A DNA stretch of 10,668 nt, from contig JAZNNT010000130.1 in the NCBI GenBank assembly GCA_045580405.1, positions 1 through 10,668 on the forward strand, given 5' to 3'. The notes beneath the pieces are model-generated. The model was given only the letters and a program-made list of their open reading frames with translations, was not told where the DNA came from and made no database searches. Both the position numbers and the translations under genes were made by a program. Shown here piece by piece: positions 1 through 6,231 of the stretch. Within the stretch, counting starts at the first letter, position 1. Each line of letters opens with the position of its first letter. Source of the DNA: SIG452 sp045580405 (lineage in GTDB: Bacteria; Bacillota; Clostridia; UMGS1840).

Positions 1-21
1 TCTTTAAAAGAGGATACAACC

Positions 22-1296
22 ATGTTATTTTATGATATTACCATTTTAGATGATAATTTAGAGGTCAAGGAGCATCAGTATGTGTTGACCAAAGGAGATA
101 AAATCACCTACATAGGAGATACCTGCCCCGAAACTGACGAAGAAAGATACAACGGCAAAAATAAGCTATTAATGTCCGGTTTTTTTAATCTGCATTCCCA
201 TACCCCTATGACCTTTATGCGAGGTTACGGTGAGAATCTGTCGCTGGATGACTGGCTCAACAAAAAGATTTTCCCCTATGAAGACAAGCTGACAAGTGAA
301 GATATCTATGTGGGCACTCTGCTTGGTATTGCAGAAATGCTGCGTTTTGGAATTGTGTCCACCAGTGATATGTATTACTTCTGTGAGGATATGTTAAAAG
401 CCTTTTTGGAAGTTGGTGTAAAATGTAATTTAAGCCGTGGTATTACCTGTTTTTCCGAAGCAAGCTATCACGATTTACCTGCATACGAGGAAAACAAAAT
501 CTTAGTAAGAGATTATCATAACAAAAATAACGGACAAATTAAAATTGATTTCTCCATCCACGGTGAATACACCAATACCGAACGGACCATCCGCGAAATT
601 TCCGAACACGCAAAAGCAGAAGGTTTACCCATTCATATTCATGTTTCGGAAACCGAAAAGGAACATCGGGAATGTATGGCACGGCATAGTGGCATGACTC
701 CCATCCAATATTTTAATCATTTAGGTGTGCTGGATTCTCCCGTACTGGCAGCTCACTGCGTCCATCTTTCGGGAGAGGATTTTGCCATTATGAAAGAAAA
801 AGGAGTATCCGTGGCAAGTTGTCCTGCCTCCAACTTAAAATTGGCAAGTGGCATCTGCGATGTAAAAACCTTGTTTGCCCACGGCATCAATGTGGGAATC
901 GGTACTGACAGCGTGGCAAGTAACAATTCATTAAATATGCTCGAAGAAATTAAGCTCTTTGCCCTGCTTCAAAAGGTACGTGCAAACGATCCGGCCATCG
1001 TCACCCCAAAAGAAGCGATTTACGCTGCCACTAAGGCTGGTGCTACCGCTCAGGGACGCTTGGATTCCGGTTCCCTAAAGGTTGGTAACCGTGCCGATTT
1101 GATTGTGTTGGATATGGACGCACCCTACTGGAAGCCGGTGCATAATTTCACCAATAATTTAGTATATTCCGCAGCAGGAACCGATGTTTGCCTTACCATG
1201 GTAGACGGAAAGGTACTGTACAAAGACGGTGTCTATCCCACTTTGGATATGGAAAAACTAACTGCTGTGCAAAAACTGTCTCAAAAAGAAATCTAA
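22..1296 (+). CDS. mtaD: 5-methylthioadenosine/S-adenosylhomocysteine deaminase (amidohydrolase family)
   Basis: The product is a 424-residue metal-dependent hydrolase of the amidohydrolase superfamily. The closest named family is MtaD, which deaminates S-adenosylhomocysteine and methylthioadenosine to their inosine forms in the cytoplasm. Visible metal and catalytic motifs follow the family order: HSH at residues 58-60 just after the GFFNLHSH turn, His180 in SIHGEYT, HIHVSE with His207 and Glu210, His245 in HCVHL, and GTDSVASNN with Asp296. Length is normal. The ATG has an AAGAGGA ribosome binding site about 8 bases upstream. azlC follows after 19 bases, so the two are probably co-transcribed; any gene upstream lies outside the window. 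Exact substrate is inferred, because related members deaminate guanine, chlorohydrolase substrates or other adenosine compounds. Confidence 0.88.
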   Translation: MLFYDITILDDNLEVKEHQYVLTKGDKITYIGDTCPETDEERYNGKNKLLMSGFFNLHSHTPMTFMRGYGENLSLDDWLNKKIFPYEDKLTSEDIYVGTLLGIAEMLRFGIVSTSDMYYFCEDMLKAFLEVGVKCNLSRGITCFSEASYHDLPAYEENKILVRDYHNKNNGQIKIDFSIHGEYTNTERTIREISEHAKAEGLPIHIHVSETEKEHRECMARHSGMTPIQYFNHLGVLDSPVLAAHCVHLSGEDFAIMKEKGVSVASCPASNLKLASGICDVKTLFAHGINVGIGTDSVASNNSLNMLEEIKLFALLQKVRANDPAIVTPKEAIYAATKAGATAQGRLDSGSLKVGNRADLIVLDMDAPYWKPVHNFTNNLVYSAAGTDVCLTMVDGKVLYKDGVYPTLDMEKLTAVQKLSQKEI

Positions 1297-1315
1297 TGCG
1301 AAACCTGGAGTTTGT

Positions 1316-2002
1316 ATGAATCTTTCGTCCTTAAAAAAAGCATTTCCCTATACAATACCCGTACTGCTGGGCTATCTGTTTTTAGGCTCCGCCTTCGGCA
1401 TCCTGTTAAGCAGCAAAGGCTATGGGCCTCTTTGGGCACTTGTGATGAGTATCACCATGTATGCAGGAAGCGGTCAGTTTGTGGCAATTGGTTTTTTAAC
1501 CTCTCCTTTTGATTTGGCAAACGCCTTTTTTGTCTCCCTGATGGTAAATTTACGGCACCTCTTTTATGGGTTATCCTTGTTGGAACGATTCAAGGCAGCA
1601 GGTAAAAAACGGTTTTATATGATGTTTTCTTTAACGGATGAAACCTATTCTCTGCTTTGCGGCATTAAAGCTCCTAAAGATGTGAACGAACATCAGTTTT
1701 ACTGTTCTATCGGTTTTTTAGATCATATATACTGGATTGTAAGCTGTGTTTTGGGAAACATTATCGGTTCTGCGATCCCTTTCAATTCCAAAGGCATTGA
1801 TTTTGTGATGACAGCACTGTTTATGGTGATTTTCTTAGACCAATGGAAAGATTCTAAAACGCATATTCCTCAGTTTGTGGGTATTCTGACATCCGTTTTG
1901 TGTCTGCTGCTGGCAGGTTCGGAAAGCTTTCTGCTTCCCGCTATGAGCCTGATTCTAATCATATCCGGCATTTTAAAAAGAAGATTGGAGGCGAAGCTGT
2001 AA
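1316..2002 (+). CDS. azlC: AzlC family branched-chain amino acid permease, large subunit
   Basis: This 228-residue polytopic membrane protein matches AzlC, the large subunit of the AzlCD pair linked in Bacillus to export of branched-chain amino acids and 4-azaleucine resistance. The family signature is clear near the N-terminus: GYLFLGSAFGILLSSKGYG, then the small-residue segment MYAGSGQFVAIGF, then NLRHLFYGLSL at about residues 78-88. Further hydrophobic segments fill the C-terminal half. The ATG has a TGGAG ribosome binding site close upstream. The stop codon overlaps the ATG of azlD as TAATG, which implies translational coupling and equal production of the two subunits. The substrate is inferred from the family. 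Confidence 0.9.
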   Translation: MNLSSLKKAFPYTIPVLLGYLFLGSAFGILLSSKGYGPLWALVMSITMYAGSGQFVAIGFLTSPFDLANAFFVSLMVNLRHLFYGLSLLERFKAAGKKRFYMMFSLTDETYSLLCGIKAPKDVNEHQFYCSIGFLDHIYWIVSCVLGNIIGSAIPFNSKGIDFVMTALFMVIFLDQWKDSKTHIPQFVGILTSVLCLLLAGSESFLLPAMSLILIISGILKRRLEAKL

Positions 2003-2334
2003 TGGTATTACCTCCCCATCAGGCATTGCTCATTATTTTGGTATCTGCAATTGCCACTTTTTTAACCCGTGCACTCCCTTTTTTACTGTTTCCACCGCAT
2101 AAAAAAACACCTGCATTCATTCTCTATTTAGGGAAGATGCTGCCCTTTGCCACCATCGGAATGCTTTTGGTGTATTGCCTAAAGGATGTTTCCGTACTGA
2201 CTTGGTCTCACGGACTCCCTGAAGCCATTGCGCTGCTTGCCATCACAGGAATCCACCTGTGGAAACGGAATATTCTCTTAAGTGTTGGCGGCGGAACCAT
2301 ATTTTATATGTTTTTAGTACAATGCGTATTTTAG
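2002..2334 (+). CDS. azlD: AzlD family branched-chain amino acid transport small subunit
   Basis: This 110-residue protein has about four hydrophobic segments and is the small partner of AzlC. Typical AzlD features are the N-terminal segment LLIILVSAIATFLTRALPFL, the PPHKKTPAFILYLGKMLP linker, and a C-terminal hydrophobic pair around LLAITGIHLWKRN. I place the start at the ATG that shares a base with the azlC stop and has GGAG about 11 bases upstream. The frame is open further upstream, but that part is the azlC gene read in another frame and encodes no sensible membrane segment. Alone the subunit is not known to transport; it works with AzlC. Confidence 0.88.
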   Translation: MVLPPHQALLIILVSAIATFLTRALPFLLFPPHKKTPAFILYLGKMLPFATIGMLLVYCLKDVSVLTWSHGLPEAIALLAITGIHLWKRNILLSVGGGTIFYMFLVQCVF

Positions 2335-2351
2335 AACAGCTGTTTTTAAAA
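2329..2351. promoter_or_regulatory. Operator-like palindrome before the DtxR-family gene
   Basis: A two-fold symmetric site overlaps the azlD stop. It consists of TTTTA, one base, then the perfect 10-base palindrome AACAGCTGTT, then TT and TAAAA. It has no loop, so it is a poor terminator, but its size and symmetry resemble a DtxR/MntR-type repressor site. It lies 43 bases before the regulator's start codon. Autoregulation is an inference, and no strong promoter is visible beside it (only a TACAAT at 2318-2323 without a good -35 box). Confidence 0.3.
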
Positions 2352-2393
2352 TATCATAAGCGTTTCTCCTAAAAAAACTGGAGGTTTTGAACG

Positions 2394-2771
2394 ATGAAAA
2401 TAAAAGAATCCGGCGAAAATTATCTGGAAGCCATTTTAATCTTAAAACAAGAGCTTGGCAATGTGAGAAGTATTGATGTGGCACATCATTTAGGTGTGAC
2501 CAAACCCAGTGTGTCTATTGCTATGAAAACCCTGCGTGAGGAGGGCTTTTTAACAGTGGACGAAGCAGGCGGCATCACTTTAACTGAAGAGGGGCTTCAG
2601 ATTGCCAGCAAAATGTATGAACGGCACCAGGTGATTGCCAAAACTCTGATGCTACTCGGCGTCACAAAAGAAACCGCCTACGAAGACAGCTGCAAAATTG
2701 AACACGACTTAAGTCAGGAAAGCTTTGAGAAAATCAAAGAATTTTTAGAACGACAAAACCGCAGTGAATAA
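2394..2771 (+). CDS. DtxR/MntR family metal-dependent transcriptional regulator
   Basis: This is a 125-residue DNA-binding repressor. Residues 1-62 form a winged helix-turn-helix (recognition region around HHLGVTKPSVSIAMKTL) and residues 63-120 the helical metal-binding/dimerisation domain, with no SH3-like third domain, so it has the short MntR-like architecture. Probable metal ligands by alignment to known members are Asn9 in GENYLE, Glu12, His78 in YERHQ, and Cys100, Glu103 and His104 in SCKIEH. Cys at position 100 is the DtxR (iron) type rather than the MntR (Glu) type, and Asn9 replaces the MntR Asp or DtxR Met. This Asn/Cys combination is, as I recall, common in a clostridial subgroup of unassigned metal. 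A GGAGG ribosome binding site precedes the ATG. The 60-base gap from azlD holds a palindrome that could be its own operator. Targets are unknown. Confidence 0.9.
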   Translation: MKIKESGENYLEAILILKQELGNVRSIDVAHHLGVTKPSVSIAMKTLREEGFLTVDEAGGITLTEEGLQIASKMYERHQVIAKTLMLLGVTKETAYEDSCKIEHDLSQESFEKIKEFLERQNRSE

Positions 2772-2790
2772 AACCAAAGGAAGTGCCTCT

Positions 2791-2958
2791 ATGAAAAAAG
2801 CAATTAAAATCATCTGTCTTGCCGCCGGGAGTATCTTAATTGGTGCATATGCAAATCAATTACACACCGCAAACGGCGCTGCTATGTTCTGCCTTGGCAT
2901 CCTCTTGGCAGTTTCCTCGATGATTACAATTTCCCAAAAAGAAACAAAAAAGAAATAA
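2791..2958 (+). CDS. Small two-segment membrane protein of unknown function
   Basis: A 55-residue protein follows the DtxR-family gene after 19 bases and is the last gene before the terminator. It has two hydrophobic stretches, roughly residues 6-22 (IKIICLAAGSILIGAYA) and 31-48 (AMFCLGILLAVSSMITIS), a short polar connector, and a Lys-rich C-terminus ending KETKKK, so a two-helix hairpin with both ends inside is likely. I choose the ATG at 2791 because AAAGGA lies about 9 bases upstream. An in-frame GTG at 2764 would add nine residues but overlaps the regulator gene and lacks a ribosome binding site. I do not recognise a family. Its position suggests co-expression with the regulator but does not prove a metal-related role. 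Confidence 0.6.
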   Translation: MKKAIKIICLAAGSILIGAYANQLHTANGAAMFCLGILLAVSSMITISQKETKKK

Positions 2959-2971
2959 CAAAAGCATAAAC

Positions 2972-3003
2972 AAAAAAGCTGAATCATTTGATTCAGCTTT
3001 TTT
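2972..3003. terminator. Bidirectional intrinsic terminator
   Basis: A perfect inverted repeat has arms 2972-2985 and 2990-3003 around an ATTT loop. The GCTGAATC core is flanked by A6 on the left and T6 on the right, so it can end transcription on both strands. It closes the mtaD-to-small-protein operon on the plus strand and can also stop transcripts leaving ldh on the minus strand. Confidence 0.9.
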
Positions 3004-3021
3004 ATTTCATATAAAGTGAGG

Positions 3022-3139
3022 CGATGAGAAAATTGAATTAAAATGGAGAACCCGAATCAAGGAAAAGCCTTGACAAGCCCGAAGTCGTACGGGTTGTACG
3101 ACGAGTGGTGAGGTTCATCCATTTGAAACAATTTTATCG
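3022..3139. repeat. Multi-branched palindromic element, possible structured RNA or mobile-element remnant
   Basis: Nested inverted repeats fill the gap between the terminator and ldh. From outside in: CGAT (3022-3025) with ATCG (3136-3139); AAAATTG (3029-3035) with CAATTTT (3129-3135); and AAATGGA-GAACC (3041-3052) with GGTTC-A-TCCATTT (3112-3124), 12 pairs with one bulged base. Inside this stem are two perfect hairpins: TCAAGG/CCTTGA (3057-3062, 3068-3073) with a 5-base loop, and GTCGTAC/GTACGAC (3084-3090, 3096-3102) with loop GGGTT. The hexamer CCCGAA occurs twice (3051-3056, 3078-3083), and AACCCG at 3049-3054 is complementary to CGGGTT at 3090-3095, allowing a pseudoknot or alternative fold. 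The fold is symmetric enough that I cannot assign a strand. It has no convincing ORF and I cannot match it to a named RNA or repeat family. Confidence 0.7.
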
Positions 3140-3152
3140 AGCTATATCAGAA

Positions 3153-4100
3153 CTAATTGAGAAATTCTTTTGTGATAATATATACATTTTCCACAGATTT
3201 CTTCATCAGTTCTTCTTCTTCGGGAGAAAGAGTAACGGGAACGTCCATTTCCACACCTTCGCTGCTAACGATTCTGGGCATACTTACAGATACGTTTTTG
3301 AAGCCGTAAAACTCTTCTTTACAAATACTTACGGGAAGAACCCTGTCTTTTCCGTTTAAAATAGCATCGGTAATATCGCTGACTGCACTGGCAACGCCAA
3401 AATAGGTAGCACCCTTATTTTTGATAATTTCAGCACCGCCGGTTTTTACGTTTTCTTTAATCTGTGCCTTTTCTTCCTCAGTTAAGGGGTGACCGTGAAT
3501 GGTGTTCAAGTTGAGCAGCGGTTCCCCTGCGATGGTTGCGTGGCTCCAGTAGGGGAATTGGGTTTCACCGTGTTCACCAATCATCATTGCGTGAATATTC
3601 TTCACGTTCATATCAAATAAGGAATATAACTGCTGCTGCAGACGGATGGTATCCAAGTAGGTACCGGAACCGATAACTTTTCCTGCGGGAAGTCCGGTCC
3701 ATTTCTGAACCATAGTGGTCAACACGTCAACAGGATTGGACACAATCACAAAAATACCGCCGTTGTAATATTTCATCACGTCTTCCACAATGCTTTTCAT
3801 AATTCCAACGTTTTTGCTTGCCAGATCCATTCTGGTTTCGCCGGGTTTTCTGTTTACCCCTGCGGTGATAATAATCACATCGCTGTCTTTTACGTCGGGA
3901 TAATCTCCCGATGAAATTTTCATGGAACCGAATACAGGACAAGCGTGAGAAATATCCAGTGCTTCTCCGTATGCTTTTTGTGTATTTAAATCGATTAAAA
4001 CCATTTCATGTGCAAGGTTTCTGGCAGCGATGGTATAAGCAATAGATGCTCCTACAAAACCGGCACCGATAACTGTAATTTTTTTCTTAGATGTACTCAT
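3153..4100 (-). CDS. ldh: L-lactate/malate dehydrogenase family oxidoreductase (annotated-type L-LDH)
   Basis: This 315-residue cytoplasmic NAD-dependent 2-hydroxyacid dehydrogenase probably reduces pyruvate to lactate to recycle NADH in fermentation. The dinucleotide motif GAGFVG is at residues 12-17, with Asp37 ending the second strand as expected for NAD. Active-site residues visible are Arg90 (KPGETR), Asp150 and Arg153 (YLDTIR), and His177 (IGEHG). The overall wording (KPGETR, FPYWS, KGATYFGVA) is LDH-like, yet the residue six before the catalytic Arg is Arg84, where classical LDH has Gln and malate dehydrogenase has Arg. I set the start at ATG 4100, preceded by AGAGG about 9 bases away, rather than at an in-frame start 17 codons upstream that lies in the leader. 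It is monocistronic, with its own promoter, and converges on the upstream operon. Confidence 0.85.
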   Translation of the reverse strand: MSTSKKKITVIGAGFVGASIAYTIAARNLAHEMVLIDLNTQKAYGEALDISHACPVFGSMKISSGDYPDVKDSDVIIITAGVNRKPGETRMDLASKNVGIMKSIVEDVMKYYNGGIFVIVSNPVDVLTTMVQKWTGLPAGKVIGSGTYLDTIRLQQQLYSLFDMNVKNIHAMMIGEHGETQFPYWSHATIAGEPLLNLNTIHGHPLTEEEKAQIKENVKTGGAEIIKNKGATYFGVASAVSDITDAILNGKDRVLPVSICKEEFYGFKNVSVSMPRIVSSEGVEMDVPVTLSPEEEELMKKSVENVYIITKEFLN

Positions 4101-4131
4101 AAGATAAACCTCTTTTCCCTTGTGAAGTCGT

Positions 4132-4152
4132 GGTAAAATTAAAACTTTCACC
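4132..4152. promoter_or_regulatory. Operator-like imperfect palindrome at the ldh start site
   Basis: GGTAAAA (4132-4138) faces TTTCACC (4146-4152) with one mismatch and a 7-base AT spacer. It sits directly downstream of the -10 box at 4154-4159, across the expected transcription start, a normal place for a repressor site. The sequence does not match the Rex consensus (TTGTTAA...TTAACAA) well. Function is inferred from position only. Confidence 0.25.
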
Positions 4153-4153
4153 C

Positions 4154-4201
4154 ATTATATTCTACTATCATTAGTTTACCAAATTTTTTAGATTTTGTCA
4201 A
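4154..4201 (-). promoter_or_regulatory. ldh promoter region (two overlapping sigma-A-like promoters)
   Basis: Read on the minus strand, TTGACA (4196-4201) is followed after 17 bases by TAAACT (4173-4178). TTGGTA (4177-4182) is followed after 17 bases by a perfect TATAAT (4154-4159). Either or both could drive ldh, giving a leader of roughly 45-65 bases. Confidence 0.7.
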
Positions 4202-4251
4202 TTGTTTTTTGGTTTTTTAAAGAAAGTTTATTCTTTTTTCCAACGGCTTGT

Positions 4252-4259
4252 CATACATT
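4252..4259 (+). promoter_or_regulatory. Possible sigma-E-type -10 element for the spoIIM-like gene
   Basis: CATACATT matches the sporulation sigma-E -10 consensus CATACA-T. It lies about 34 bases before the proposed TTG start and 18 bases before the ribosome binding site, so a transcript would have a short leader. The -35 side is weak: GTTTATT at 4226-4232 is too far away for normal spacing. No sigma-A promoter is evident here. SpoIIM is sigma-E dependent in Bacillus subtilis, which makes the match more credible. Confidence 0.35.
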
Positions 4260-4292
4260 GAATCAAAGCATTTTCCAAGGGAGGACGAGACC

Positions 4293-4904
4293 TTGCTTCT
4301 ATGGGGTAAATTATCTGATTATTTCAAAGCACAAAAGCATTTCTATCTGGGCTTACTGGCCGTCTGTTTTCTGGGTTTTTTGGCAGGCTGCTTTTATTCC
4401 AATCTGATTTCCGATACCGATTTTGCAAATGCAGGCATTCAAGCCGAAGAATTTATCAGGCAAGCAAAAGAACACGAATTAAGCTTTCATCTGATTGTTT
4501 CCGAAGAGCTTTCCCCTGTTCTTTTTATTGCAGCGTTTTCTATGTTTTTACCCGGATTCCTCCCCATTTTATTTTTGGTGTTTAAATGGGGGTATTCCGC
4601 AAGCTTTTTTATGACATTTTTGGTGAGATATTTTTCTATGAAAGGATTTTTCCTGGGAGGCTTTTTTCTGTTGACGAATCTTTTTATTTTTCTTCCTGCC
4701 ATGATGATTGTCAGCGTCAAAAGCATAAAAACAAACTGTTTTTTCCTTGCCAGTGTAAGCGGTCGTGCAACGCGTAATTTTTCCGTTTGGGGAGAATTAT
4801 CAGGCTTAGCGGTTACAACCCTTGCTGCAATCCTGTTAATTGCCGTGGGAACAGCCATAAAAATTTTATTGCTTCCCCCACTATGCAATTATCTGTTCTT
4901 ATGA
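4293..4904 (+). CDS. SpoIIM-like stage II sporulation membrane protein
   Basis: The predicted 203-residue integral membrane protein resembles SpoIIM (DUF95), a mother-cell protein of the DMP peptidoglycan-degrading complex in engulfment. Hydrophobic segments lie at about residues 17-39, 76-97, 103-115, 119-142 and 175-198. The central pattern, FLPILFLVFKWG, then FLV, then GFFLGG, then NLFIFLPAMMIVS, matches by eye the corresponding part of B. subtilis SpoIIM, including the conserved Pro and Asn positions. I place the start at TTG 4293, which has a strong AAGGGAGG ribosome binding site (4277-4284) 8 bases upstream. A TTG at 4248 would add 15 residues but has no ribosome binding site and would overlap the CATACATT box. 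The gene is divergent from ldh and ends 7 bases before the next promoter. A generic SpoIIM-domain protein outside sporulation remains possible. Confidence 0.7.
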   Translation: MLLWGKLSDYFKAQKHFYLGLLAVCFLGFLAGCFYSNLISDTDFANAGIQAEEFIRQAKEHELSFHLIVSEELSPVLFIAAFSMFLPGFLPILFLVFKWGYSASFFMTFLVRYFSMKGFFLGGFFLLTNLFIFLPAMMIVSVKSIKTNCFFLASVSGRATRNFSVWGELSGLAVTTLAAILLIAVGTAIKILLLPPLCNYLFL

Positions 4905-4911
4905 AAAAGAA

Positions 4912-4940
4912 TTGACAAGCCTTCCTTTTTGGGATATAAT
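4912..4940 (+). promoter_or_regulatory. Consensus sigma-A promoter of the nif3-metallophosphoesterase operon
   Basis: TTGACA (4912-4917) and TATAAT (4935-4940) both match the consensus perfectly with a 17-base spacer. The start site should be near 4947, about 25 bases before the Nif3-family start codon. It begins 7 bases after the spoIIM-like stop, so the two downstream genes can be transcribed independently in growing cells. Confidence 0.92.
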
Positions 4941-4971
4941 GAAGAAAAGCTTCAAAAAGGAAGTGAATCTG

Positions 4972-5724
4972 ATGAAATTGAAAACGATTATCAATAAACT
5001 GGAAGAACTCGCACCACCTTACCTGAAGGAAGAGTGGGACAACGTGGGTCTGATGCTGGGGCATCCCGATTGGGACATTCAAAAATGCTATGTGGCATTG
5101 GATGTTACCGACCAGGTAATCGACTGCGCCGTTCAAAACGGCTGTAACCTGATTGTATCCCATCATCCCTTTCTGATGGGAGACCTCCACGCTATCAATT
5201 TAGCAGAAGAAAAAGGCCGGCAAATTGCAAAACTTTTGTCAAACAATATTGCTGTATACTCCATGCACACAAATTTTGACAGTTGCCGGGGCGGCGTCAA
5301 TGATTGCTTGTGTGAATTACTGGGATTGTCTGATTATCACACAGATGAACCGGCAATCTATCGAAAAGGAACCCTGGAAGAACCGATGCGTCTGCGGGAA
5401 TTTATAACCCTGGTGAAAGATGCGCTTCATGTGTCCTATGTGAACTACACCGGAGACCCAAACCGTATGGTAAAAACAGTTGCCGTGGTAGGAGGCAGCG
5501 GTGGCAGTATGATATCCATGATGAAGGATTGTGACGTTTATCTCACAGGAGAAGCAAAATATCACGAGTATCAACTGGCAGGAAGCCTGGATCTTTGTCT
5601 GATCACAGCAGGTCACTTTGAAACCGAAAACCCTGCACTGAAAAAGATTCGTTCTCTCCTGAATGAATTATCGCTGGAAGTAATCAATCATGAAGTACAT
5701 CTCGGTTTTTATCAAACAATTTAA
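4972..5724 (+). CDS. Nif3-like dinuclear metal centre protein (YqfO/YbgI family)
   Basis: This 250-residue cytoplasmic protein belongs to the Nif3/DUF34 family, which forms hexameric rings with a two-metal site in each subunit. The biological reaction is not settled; the label GTP cyclohydrolase I type 2 is often used. Visible family features are the N-terminal EEWDNVGLMLG (residues 20-30), metal ligands His64 and His65 in VSHHPF, Asp103 in HTNFD, and His215 with Glu219 in GHFETEN. It lacks the roughly 120-residue PII-like insertion of B. subtilis YqfO and so is of the compact YbgI type. I use the ATG at 4972, with AAGGAAG about 8 bases upstream. The open frame extends 60 bases upstream, but that part is the promoter. 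The metallophosphoesterase gene follows after 11 bases. Confidence 0.93.
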   Translation: MKLKTIINKLEELAPPYLKEEWDNVGLMLGHPDWDIQKCYVALDVTDQVIDCAVQNGCNLIVSHHPFLMGDLHAINLAEEKGRQIAKLLSNNIAVYSMHTNFDSCRGGVNDCLCELLGLSDYHTDEPAIYRKGTLEEPMRLREFITLVKDALHVSYVNYTGDPNRMVKTVAVVGGSGGSMISMMKDCDVYLTGEAKYHEYQLAGSLDLCLITAGHFETENPALKKIRSLLNELSLEVINHEVHLGFYQTI

Positions 5725-5735
5725 GAGGATTTCTT

Positions 5736-6224
5736 ATGACAAGAATTTTAGTATTTTCCGATTCTCACGGAGAAGTGAAGAAAATGGAAAAAATTATTAA
5801 AAATATGCCCGGTGTGACTGCTGTGATTCATTTGGGGGATTTAAACCGTGACATTCAGTATTTAGAAGACACTTTTTTCGATTTCCCCATCTACGGTGTG
5901 CAAGGAAACAACGATTTTTCAGGTGTTTATCCAAACGAAAAAATGCTTCACATCGACGGTAAAAGAATCTTTATCACTCACGGTCATTATTATCTTTTCA
6001 ACAGAGATCCGGCTCCCTTAAAAACAACTCCCGCTGCGGAGAAAGCAGACCTTATTCTGTTCGGACATACTCATATTGCAAAAACAGAACATTTTAATGG
6101 AAAAATTTTAGCGAATCCGGGCAGCATTTCCCGTCCCAAGGCAGGAAATCCATCCTATGGCGTAATTGAAATGGAAGACGGAAAGCTTCGCTACTGCAAT
6201 ATCGAACTTCCTTCGCCTTTCTAA
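5736..6224 (+). CDS. YfcE/MJ0936-family metallophosphoesterase
   Basis: This 162-residue cytoplasmic calcineurin-like phosphodiesterase has the full set of metal ligands in order: Asp9 and His11 (FSDSHG), Asp35 (GDLNRD), Asn58 (GNND), His82 (THGH), and His111 with His113 (GHTH). The short size and the C-terminal NPGSISRPK signature place it with YfcE and MJ0936, which cleave phosphodiester model substrates in vitro; natural substrates are unclear. An AAGAGGA ribosome binding site lies in the 11-base gap after the Nif3-family gene, so the pair form a two-gene operon. Transcription ends at the hairpin directly downstream. Confidence 0.93.
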   Translation: MTRILVFSDSHGEVKKMEKIIKNMPGVTAVIHLGDLNRDIQYLEDTFFDFPIYGVQGNNDFSGVYPNEKMLHIDGKRIFITHGHYYLFNRDPAPLKTTPAAEKADLILFGHTHIAKTEHFNGKILANPGSISRPKAGNPSYGVIEMEDGKLRYCNIELPSPF

Positions 6225-6231
6225 GAAAAGC

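Noticed and set aside
3041..3124. Group II intron domain V, hammerhead or other self-cleaving ribozyme in the palindromic element
   Set aside because: The catalytic AGC/GUU pattern of domain V and the CUGAUGA/GAAA core of hammerheads are absent, so only a generic structured element can be claimed.
3105..3359. 84-codon plus-strand frame spanning the palindromic element and the end of ldh
   Set aside because: It starts inside the palindromic element, has no ribosome binding site, and is mostly antisense to the conserved C-terminus of ldh.
4487..4888. 133-codon frame on the minus strand inside the spoIIM-like gene
   Set aside because: It is antisense to a convincing membrane protein, has no recognisable motif, and its composition is that expected of a shadow frame.
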